DNA from: Scybalousia_A sp963540815
GTDB lineage: Bacteria > Bacteroidota > Bacteroidia > Bacteroidales > P3
Direction of reading: 5' to 3'
Assembly: GCA_963540815.1 (NCBI GenBank)
Contig: CAUTQY010000002.1
Location: forward strand, 62,001-126,000
Length of the DNA stretch: 64,000 nucleotides
Part shown: positions 1 to 6,411 of the stretch, piece by piece
How positions within the stretch are numbered: the first letter of the stretch is position 1
Layout of the letters: each line of letters starts with the position of its first letter
The notes under the pieces: model-generated
The model's database searches: none
Seen by the model: only the letters and a program-made list of their open reading frames with translations
What the model was told of the DNA's origin: nothing
Made by a program: the position numbers and the translations under genes

Positions 1-160
1 TATTTTAATTATATTTTCTTTATTGCATTCCATCTTATGTAATAAAACGGTAAAATTGACACTATTATTTTTATTGGCAATAAGGTTTATATATTTTTTT
101 AAAACAGAACGTAAAGATTGAGTAAAAAGGACATAAAGTAAAATTGTGGAAATCAAAGTC

Positions 161-224
161 TAACCAAACAAAGAAAGAATTTAACCAAACAAAGAAAGAA
201 AAAATTAAAACAAAGAAAGAATTT
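161..224. repeat. short tandem repeat, about 21-bp unit
   Basis: Two near-identical copies of a 21-bp unit (starting TAACCAAACAAAGAAAG) at 161-181 and 182-202 are followed by a diverged partial third copy to about 224. The tract lies beyond the stop of the last prophage-like gene. On the minus strand it could be read as a repetitive Phe/Trp-rich peptide, which I take as an artefact of the repeat and not as a gene. Confidence 0.7.
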
Positions 225-229
225 AACAA

Positions 230-262
230 AACGGGCAAGTAGGAATTTGTCCGTTTTTTTTG
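230..262 (+). terminator. hairpin with T-run
   Basis: AACGGGCAA (230-238) pairs with TTGTCCGTT (247-255) through one G-U pair around an 8-nt loop, and is followed by a run of T. It reads as an intrinsic terminator on the plus strand. On the minus strand the trailing T-run is shorter. No gene that it would serve is visible to the left. Confidence 0.5.
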
Positions 263-289
263 TGTCTTTGTCTGCATACACGACAAGGA

Positions 290-322
290 AAGAAAAAAGT
301 GTCAGCATTCACACACTGACAC
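290..322 (-). terminator. intrinsic terminator closing the prophage-like operon
   Basis: GTGTCAG (299-305) and CTGACAC (316-322) form a 7-bp stem with a 10-nt loop. Read on the minus strand the stem is followed by six T. It lies about 90 bp past the stop of the last minus-strand gene at 410, so it is the likely end of that transcript. Confidence 0.6.
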
Positions 323-409
323 CCGGTTAAAAGTAATGAATAATTAAATAAATAAGAGTTAAATTTGCCGCCTGTCGAAAAAAACTTATGAAAAAAAAAT
401 AACAAACAA

Positions 410-844
410 TTAACAGACGGCTTCTGTTGTTTGGAAAGTAAGAATTTCTACTATTGCGTAGTTATCAAACATAGGAAGCGGAGCCTCAAAAGGCAAGGAC
501 GCCGCTTGTCCGTTGTTATAATACTTACTTTCCCTTAATATCTTTATAAAAGGAAAAATAAATTCGTTTTGCATTTGCTCCCTTATGACTTCTCTTTTGT
601 TTGCATTGTCTGTTTCCAAAGCGTCCACCAATGTACAGACATAAAGGACGTGGTTTGTTGTTTTGGTTAAATGAAAATTAAGATTAAAGAAACCGCTTTG
701 TTGCTCTTCTAAGAATACGAATTTATCACCGACCGCTTTATTCTGTGTTAAATAGTTTTCGTCCAAAAGACTTTGATAATGAAATTCGTACTCACTATTT
801 GCCAAGTCGCAAATATCTTTTATTGCTTGTATTGTCTTTGTCAT
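410..844 (-). CDS. hypothetical protein of a prophage-like module
   Basis: I do not recognise the family. The 144-residue product is soluble-looking, has no signal peptide or membrane segment, and is rich in aromatic and acidic residues. It is the last gene of a tightly packed minus-strand cluster (14 bp after the 185-residue gene) and is followed by a terminator at 290-322. Position next to a phage-type structural protein suggests a minor phage or mobile-element protein, which is inference only. Confidence 0.6.
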   Translation of the reverse strand: MTKTIQAIKDICDLANSEYEFHYQSLLDENYLTQNKAVGDKFVFLEEQQSGFFNLNFHLTKTTNHVLYVCTLVDALETDNANKREVIREQMQNEFIFPFIKILRESKYYNNGQAASLPFEAPLPMFDNYAIVEILTFQTTEAVC

Positions 845-858
845 CGTGTTTGTGTTTT

Positions 859-1416
859 TTATTCACCTATCATTTTACAACTTATTACTGCAAAGGTTAA
901 TTCCTCTATACCATTATATTTTATTTTGTTTTTAAATTCAGTGGTTTTTACATACTTATACACATCTTTAAGGAGCAACAAGCCCATATTCAAACAATCA
1001 CGGCTAAGTCGTTTAACCTCCGAAGTCTCCGCTTGATTAGATACGTCGGTATTGTGTTTTTTTATTGCGTTTTGAGAAATTATTAACTGTTGATTCATAA
1101 ACATACGGGCGCAAATAAGATACAAAAGGGCTTCAATCAAACCGGTAAAGTAGTCCGATTTTCCTTGTCTGCTGAAATATATTTTTCCGTTTAGTATTGC
1201 TTTGCAAATTTTTTTGTCGTGGTCATTTATTGTCTGTGTTTCATTGTCTTTGTTATACTCTATAAGAGTATTTATAAAGTCGGCATCAAACACCCGCAAC
1301 AAATAAAGTCTTATTGCTTCGCTTTCGTATGTACGTAATAGTGTATTGCTTACACTATTGGATATTGGACGCAAATTGCGTATTTGTTTTAATTGCTCGT
1401 CGCTTAATAGTTGCAT
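859..1416 (-). CDS. hypothetical protein of a prophage-like module
   Basis: This encodes 185 residues with no recognised domain. The protein looks mostly helical, with a hydrophobic helix in the middle (LIEALLYLICARMFM, roughly residues 90-105) that is too polar at its flanks to call a membrane segment. The ATG overlaps the end of a 59-residue gene by 13 bp and the stop is 14 bp from the next gene, so it belongs to one translationally coupled set. A phage origin is inferred from the neighbours. Confidence 0.6.
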   Translation of the reverse strand: MQLLSDEQLKQIRNLRPISNSVSNTLLRTYESEAIRLYLLRVFDADFINTLIEYNKDNETQTINDHDKKICKAILNGKIYFSRQGKSDYFTGLIEALLYLICARMFMNQQLIISQNAIKKHNTDVSNQAETSEVKRLSRDCLNMGLLLLKDVYKYVKTTEFKNKIKYNGIEELTFAVISCKMIGE

Positions 1417-1583
1417 AATCTATATTGTTTTTTGTTTTGTTTTTCTGTGTGTTTTATTTTTCTTTTGCTGTGCATCAGTTTTTCTTTTTCCTGTATCATA
1501 TAATACCATAATCGAGCCCACCCGGGCGCATATTGCATTTGTTGATAATCTTTATTTGCTTTTGTTTTCTTTTGTTTTGACAT
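1404..1583 (-). CDS. small basic protein, 59 residues, coupled gene
   Basis: A 59-codon frame lies exactly between the 619-residue phage-type gene and the 185-residue gene. Its ATG at 1583 is 2 bp after the upstream TAA (1586-1588), and its TAA overlaps the downstream start by 13 bp. The product begins MSKQKKTKANKDYQQMQYAPGW, is very Lys/Gln-rich, and has a central Trp/Tyr patch (WARLWYYM). No family is recognised. Spacing on both sides is the main evidence that it is translated; it could be a small phage assembly or nucleic-acid-binding protein. Confidence 0.55.
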   Translation of the reverse strand: MSKQKKTKANKDYQQMQYAPGWARLWYYMIQEKEKLMHSKRKIKHTEKQNKKQYRLCNY

Positions 1584-1585
1584 TC

Positions 1586-3445
1586 TTATAATTGTATTAA
1601 AGTGACTTTTGTTTTCTGTCCGCTAATATAATTATTTATTTTGTTTACGTAGTAATATTGTCCTGTTTGTTGCAAATAAACGGGAACTGAAAAATCAAAG
1701 TCCGTTAAATCATAATCATTTAAATAGAAATAAGCTTCCAAAACTCTACATTTTTGCAACATTTCTATAAGTTTATTGTAATACTTTGTTTTCAAATATT
1801 TTGCGGGTAGAGGCAAGAGAGTTTGCGTGTGTTTTATGTTTATTTCTTTTGCTACCTGCGATTTTCCTCCGTTGTAGGTTAGTCGTCCCTCCGTGTCGGC
1901 ATAAATGGGATTATAAGGTAGAGTTTTATTGTTTTGACTAGCAATTTCACCGGCGTAAAAATCAAAAGTTACCGCGTCCTTTTCCTTTTCCAGCGTTTCG
2001 TTTTCAATAATAAAGTCTGTTTTGTCTGTTAATACTTCATTGTCTTTGTACTTTATAATGTTTGTCTGTGCATAACTTCCATAAGTGAAAGACAAATTAT
2101 AATCGTCCTTCAATAACTTTTGCGACCAATCACGAGCGGAGGGTATGTTATCATATACCTTTTGCATTGTGTAACAATATAAGGTACTTTCTTTAACCGA
2201 CACAGTCAAGCCGTAAAGATTTATAAAGGCTTTGAATAAATCGTAACAACTCTTAAAGTCGGTTAGTTGGTCGCGTACGGAAAGTATCCCCCCAAAAGGC
2301 ACAATATCACATTGCACAGGGTTAAAAGACAAATGATTATCATAATTGTAGAAAGTCAGTAACATTCCCTTTTCTTTTGGAACGACAACAAAGGCTTTGA
2401 TTGTTATAACGTCCCCCTTACTGACATTAACGTTGTGACTAAACTTTAAAACACGTACTATACTATAGTCCTTCCAACTTTCGTAAAATATTTCATCGCC
2501 GTTAAGGTAACCGACTATTCCCAAGTGTAATTTTGGGTGTCCATTTATTTCTATTAAGTATTTTAAATAAAAATCTATATTCAAAACGCCGGTAAAGGTT
2601 ACTCTATAAGTCCAATAGTTAAGGGCATCAAAAGAACCTCCCCATGTCACATTATCAGGATGCGGGGCATCGTAGGTAAGATTTGCCGTTTTCTTATAGT
2701 CGGTAAAAGGTAGGTTGTGATAATAGGTATGGGCGTAGTGATTTGTTATGTTGTGTGTACCTTTTCTTAATTGTTTCTTTTCCGAAAGACTATTATAAGA
2801 GGCTTCGGAAGCAATTAAAGAGGGTAAAGAAAGATAGGTATTTATTTTATCATCGTTTAAAACCTCATCGTTAAGAGTAAAGCCGAAATAAGAAACTACC
2901 TTTTTAATTAAATCGTAAAGATTAACATAAAACCATTTGCCAAGAGTGTATTTGTTTGTTTCGTTTTTGGCAATGAAAGTCTCAAAAGTTTTTACGAGTA
3001 CTTTTGTGTTTATACCGGAAAGGGACGTTTTGCCATCATACTTTATCGCACCTAAATAATCAAAAGGTAAATCTTTGATAAGTACGTTTTGCATTCTTGT
3101 AAAGATATCACAGACAGAACCCAATACCTGTACTTTGATACTTTCATTATCTACTTCGGTAATAGTTATAACGGAGTCGTTACCAAAAATATTTATATCA
3201 TTAATTAACAGACAACAAGGGTAATACTTATAAGGCACATTGTTTATTGTCTGTAAGTCTGTTATAAACTCAAAGACTTTTATGTTGTTTGCAGTTTTTG
3301 GCAAACTTATACTTTGAGAATAAGAGGCCTGCCTGTCTTTTAATTCGGCGACATCGTTAACTTGCATTGTTAAAGCAATGTCAGTTTTTGGCAAATCTAA
3401 CTCTTCCCAAACATTATTTATAAGAATTTGTAATTTTTGTAACAT
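1586..3445 (-). CDS. phage-type structural (tail-like) protein
   Basis: The 619-residue protein resembles large structural proteins of Bacteroidetes prophages. The opening lines have the pattern short beta strand, then LTMQVNDVAELKDRQASYS, then LPKTANN, which I associate with tail-associated proteins of Bacteroidetes phages. The rest is beta-rich with many Tyr and Asn and no signal peptide. Exact role (tail fibre, baseplate or tail-tip) cannot be told from the sequence. It heads a four-gene minus-strand cluster, but nothing phage-like lies upstream of it: at 3.5 kb the sequence turns into a decayed Omp28-like gene, so the module looks truncated on its 5' side. Confidence 0.6.
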   Translation of the reverse strand: MLQKLQILINNVWEELDLPKTDIALTMQVNDVAELKDRQASYSQSISLPKTANNIKVFEFITDLQTINNVPYKYYPCCLLINDINIFGNDSVITITEVDNESIKVQVLGSVCDIFTRMQNVLIKDLPFDYLGAIKYDGKTSLSGINTKVLVKTFETFIAKNETNKYTLGKWFYVNLYDLIKKVVSYFGFTLNDEVLNDDKINTYLSLPSLIASEASYNSLSEKKQLRKGTHNITNHYAHTYYHNLPFTDYKKTANLTYDAPHPDNVTWGGSFDALNYWTYRVTFTGVLNIDFYLKYLIEINGHPKLHLGIVGYLNGDEIFYESWKDYSIVRVLKFSHNVNVSKGDVITIKAFVVVPKEKGMLLTFYNYDNHLSFNPVQCDIVPFGGILSVRDQLTDFKSCYDLFKAFINLYGLTVSVKESTLYCYTMQKVYDNIPSARDWSQKLLKDDYNLSFTYGSYAQTNIIKYKDNEVLTDKTDFIIENETLEKEKDAVTFDFYAGEIASQNNKTLPYNPIYADTEGRLTYNGGKSQVAKEINIKHTQTLLPLPAKYLKTKYYNKLIEMLQKCRVLEAYFYLNDYDLTDFDFSVPVYLQQTGQYYYVNKINNYISGQKTKVTLIQL

Positions 3446-3535
3446 TGTATTTTATTAATAATCAACATATTAAAAATAAAGGTAAGAAAAAAACAAAAAA
3501 AACTTAAAAAATATTTTGTTGGTATTTAAAATTGT

Positions 3536-3955
3536 TATAATTTTGTATTTGCAAAAGTTCTTTAAAGTATGTTTTAGGGTGGTGATATTGGTGTTTATGG
3601 CACTTTCCCAGTTTGAGTATTGCAAAGGCGTGGTGCTCCTGTTAATTACTCCTGCAGGATAGGCATTAACTCCGAAATGAGAAGCCAATTGTTCACCGTA
3701 GTCAGTCACAAGTGACAGGTAGTTGTTTGATTTGGAGGGTTTGGCAAGGTTGCCCGAGTGGATAGCAATAGGAATGAGGTTAGGGTTTTGTTTGCAAAGC
3801 TCTTTAAGTTTCTTAGCAGCGTTAGGACAATTGTTACAAGCCCACGCAGTAAACTCCTCCAAAACAATATTCTGACCACTCTGAACAACAGAAATGGAAA
3901 TATCTTGAGTGATGAAATTTGTGAGAGTTCTAAAATTATCCTCCTCTATCTCATT
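3536..3955 (-). pseudogene. Omp28-like lipoprotein gene, degraded and truncated
   Basis: The frame encodes a thioredoxin-like segment as found in Omp28-family outer-membrane lipoproteins: IVLEEFTAWACNNCPNA gives a CxxC-type site, then LIPIAIHSGNL and FGVNAYPAGVINR. Reading upstream in the same frame gives a lipoprotein signal, PVLFFSC followed by NEIEEDN, but there is no start codon: the frame meets a TGA near 3980, and a plausible original start (a MKKTLKY-like sequence) now begins ATT. Downstream the protein loses similarity after about 110 residues and ends in low-complexity Phe-rich sequence, whereas family members are normally well over 200 residues. Both ends are therefore missing. The first Cys of the expected CxxC is present. 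Confidence 0.6.
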
Positions 3956-4333
3956 GCAAGAGAAAAAAAGAACAGGTAATAATAAGTGGAAATATCAGTA
4001 TTTCAGAGTTTTTTCAATATTTTTTTATTCAAATTTCAAATCTCTTAATTGGAAGTAGTAAATAGGCAATTGTAAGTTTTATTGCGGGTTTATTGTCTGG
4101 ATAGGAGTATTACTTGATGAAAATAGGGGATACAAATTGGAGACAAAAATATTCCTTTGTTTTGGTTGTATAAATTTCAGCATACGTTTTTGCTTTATCT
4201 ATAACAATACAGTCATCAAAGGACTTTACAAAATGTCCGGACAGTCTCAGATAGCAACACTACAAGTATAGTGCGCTAATTTTATACGTCGTATATTTGC
4301 AAACGAGATAGTAATCCTGTTAATTCGACGCTA

Positions 4334-4554
4334 CGAGACTTTGCTTTTAAGTCGTGGCAATCCAATCCGTCAGCGTCCGTCATAGCACATCTTCCTTTTT
4401 CGTCAGTGCGAGCGAAAAGCAAAACAATACAAAAAAAATAATAAATCGGTGTGGATTGCTTCGCCCTAGCGGGCTTGCAATGACGGCTTGGGTGGATGGT
4501 GATGACAATAAGGGATAGATTGCTACAACTTAAAGCAAAGTCTATCGATGACGG
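4334..4554. repeat. intergenic inverted-repeat element, copy A
   Basis: The left arm (4334-4370) reads ACGAGACTTTGCTTTTAAGT then CGTGGCAATCC. The right arm (4516-4554) is its imperfect reverse complement (TAGATTGCTACAACTTAAAG, CAAAGTCTATCG). The interior contains a second motif, GGATTGCTTCGCC...GCTTGCAATGACGG. The same arm sequence is found in the element at 37.8-38.1 kb, so this is a dispersed family. No coding potential is seen. Confidence 0.7.
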
Positions 4555-4575
4555 AAAGGGGGAGGGGCTTACAAT

Positions 4576-4617
4576 GAAAAAAACGGGTAAGATATAAAAA
4601 ATATTACCCGTTTTTTT
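4576..4617 (-). terminator. argF terminator
   Basis: AACGGGTAA and TTACCCGTT flanked by A and T runs form a 9-bp or longer stem (4582-4610) that terminates in either direction. It lies 15 bp past the argF stop. Confidence 0.8.
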
Positions 4618-4631
4618 GAATATTTTATAGA

Positions 4632-5633
4632 TTAATCACCAAGTGTTGCAACCATAACGGCTTTGATAGTGTGCATACGATTTTCTGCTTCGTCAAAAAC
4701 TATTGAAGCCTCAGATTCAAAAACATCCTCCGTTACTTCTATACCGTCAAGTCCGAATTGTTTATAAACATCTCTACCTACTTGTGTTTCCAAATTGTGA
4801 TAAGCAGGAAGGCAATGCATAAACTTACATTTCGGATTACCTGTCATAGCCATCATTTCTTTGTTTACTTGATATGGTTTTAGCATATCTATTCTTTCTT
4901 TCCAAACCTTAGCCGGTTCGCCCATAGATACCCACACGTCAGTATAAAGAAAATCGCAACCCTTTACTCCTTTTTTCACATCGTCAGTAATTGTGAGCGT
5001 AGCACCTGTTTGTTTTGCTATTTTTTTGCAAGTATCCACCAAATCCTTAGAAGGTTGAAGTTGTTTTGGTGCAACTATTCTTACATCCATGCCCATTTTT
5101 ACTCCCCCTACCATAAGAGAGTTACCCATATTGAAACGTGCATCTCCTATATAGGCATAACTCACTTGATTCAAAGGTTTATCTACATGCTCGGACATGG
5201 TAAGGAAGTCTGCCAAAATTTGAGTAGGATGAAACTCGTTTGTCAAACCGTTCCATACCGGTACGCCCGCGTATTCGGCTAACTCTTCAACTGTTTTTTG
5301 GTCAAAACCTCTGTACTCTATACCATCGTACATACGTCCCAGAACTCTTGCGGTATCTTTCATGGATTCTTTTACACCTATTTGAGAACCGGAAGGTCCC
5401 AGATAAGTTACCTGCGCTCCTTGGTCGTAAGCGGCAACCTCAAAAGCACATCTTGTACGAGTGGAGGTTTTTTCAAAAATCAAAGCAATGTTTTTACCTG
5501 TTAGTGTCGGTTTTTCAGTACCTGCATACTTAGCTCTTTTAAGGTCACGAGCCAAATCCAACATATATTGAATTTCTTTTGGAGTAAAATCCAACAATTT
5601 CAAAAAGTTTCTGTTTCTTAGATTGAATGCCAT
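4632..5633 (-). CDS. argF: ornithine carbamoyltransferase
   Basis: This 333-residue enzyme transfers the carbamoyl group of carbamoyl phosphate to ornithine giving citrulline (or the reverse in arginine catabolism). The carbamoyl-phosphate motif STRTR is at about residues 57-61, HPTQ at about 136, and the catalytic Cys motif HCLPAYH near residue 273. Length and motifs match the enterobacterial ArgF/ArcB group closely and not the acetyl- or succinyl-ornithine transcarbamylase common in Bacteroidetes arginine synthesis. No other arg or arc gene is adjacent, so direction of use is open. It has its own promoter motif (5722-5729) and terminator. Cytoplasmic. Gene symbol could equally be arcB. Confidence 0.93.
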   Translation of the reverse strand: MAFNLRNRNFLKLLDFTPKEIQYMLDLARDLKRAKYAGTEKPTLTGKNIALIFEKTSTRTRCAFEVAAYDQGAQVTYLGPSGSQIGVKESMKDTARVLGRMYDGIEYRGFDQKTVEELAEYAGVPVWNGLTNEFHPTQILADFLTMSEHVDKPLNQVSYAYIGDARFNMGNSLMVGGVKMGMDVRIVAPKQLQPSKDLVDTCKKIAKQTGATLTITDDVKKGVKGCDFLYTDVWVSMGEPAKVWKERIDMLKPYQVNKEMMAMTGNPKCKFMHCLPAYHNLETQVGRDVYKQFGLDGIEVTEDVFESEASIVFDEAENRMHTIKAVMVATLGD

Positions 5634-5721
5634 AATTCTAATTTTTATTTTTGTTATACATTTTTATTTTTTGTCAAAAGACGGAACGAAATCCCTCCGC
5701 TTATACCTGTTAAAGTGTTTG

Positions 5722-5729
5722 CAAAAGTA
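5722..5729 (-). promoter_or_regulatory. argF promoter -7 motif
   Basis: On the minus strand the sequence TACTTTTG matches the Bacteroidetes -7 consensus TAnnTTTG, 90 bp before the argF ATG. No clear -33 TTTG is seen. Confidence 0.6.
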
Positions 5730-5778
5730 CGAATTTTATTTAAATCCCATGCGGAGGCCATTATTTTTTGGTATGAAT

Positions 5779-6408
5779 TTAAAAATAATCGTCTATGGAG
5801 AAATTTTTAAAGTTTGGTATTACCCTAGTTACCTTTGTTTGCAAAACATCCTTGGGGTTGGTAGTAGAAAGAGCAATAACCTCCATACCTGCCTTTTGTC
5901 CTGCTTGAATACCGGCGAAACTATCTTCAAAAACCAAACAATATTGAGGCTCTACCCTACATTTTTTTGCAGCCAACAAATAGCAATCCGGGGCAGGTTT
6001 GGCATGTCGAACATCTGTGGCAATTACCATGTTTGGAAAATAGTTCTTTATTTCGGGGCATTTTTCTATTACCGTTTGCATTTTTATTGCATCGGAAGAA
6101 GTTACAAGACAAACTTTTATATCTTTTTCGTGCAACGAAGAAATAAACTCCCTTACGCCCTCTATATAAGAAAAACTCATTTGCTTTTCCATTTCATAAA
6201 GACTATTCTCTATGTTTTTCCCATCCTCTTGGTAGTCAAAAAAATACCTATCAAGTATATCCTCTATTGAATGCCCTTTAATAACGGAGGCAAAATCCTT
6301 GTTTTTCGGAAAATATTTTTTACCTATTTTCGTCCAAAATTCCGTATAAAGATGTTCGGTGTCAAAAACCACTCCGTCCAAATCAAAAAGCACAGCCTTT
6401 ATTTTCAT
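5779..6408 (-). CDS. HAD-superfamily hydrolase, beta-phosphoglucomutase-like
   Basis: The 209-residue protein has all four HAD motifs: DLDGVVFDT near residue 9 (nucleophile Asp and acid Asp), VTSS near 110, KPAPD near 144 and FEDSFAGIQAG near 165. The cap placement is that of subclass I phosphatases/phosphoglucomutases such as YcjU, Gph or PGMB. The substrate, probably a sugar phosphate, cannot be fixed. The gene starts 3 bp after the lptD stop, so it is co-transcribed with lptD; no functional link is evident. Cytoplasmic. Confidence 0.85.
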   Translation of the reverse strand: MKIKAVLFDLDGVVFDTEHLYTEFWTKIGKKYFPKNKDFASVIKGHSIEDILDRYFFDYQEDGKNIENSLYEMEKQMSFSYIEGVREFISSLHEKDIKVCLVTSSDAIKMQTVIEKCPEIKNYFPNMVIATDVRHAKPAPDCYLLAAKKCRVEPQYCLVFEDSFAGIQAGQKAGMEVIALSTTNPKDVLQTKVTRVIPNFKNFSIDDYF

Positions 6409-6411
6409 AAT

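Noticed and set aside
71..286. 71-codon minus-strand frame with repeated NSFFVWL
   Set aside because: It arises from the short tandem repeat at 161-224 and spans the terminator hairpin at 230-262; no start context or neighbour supports it.
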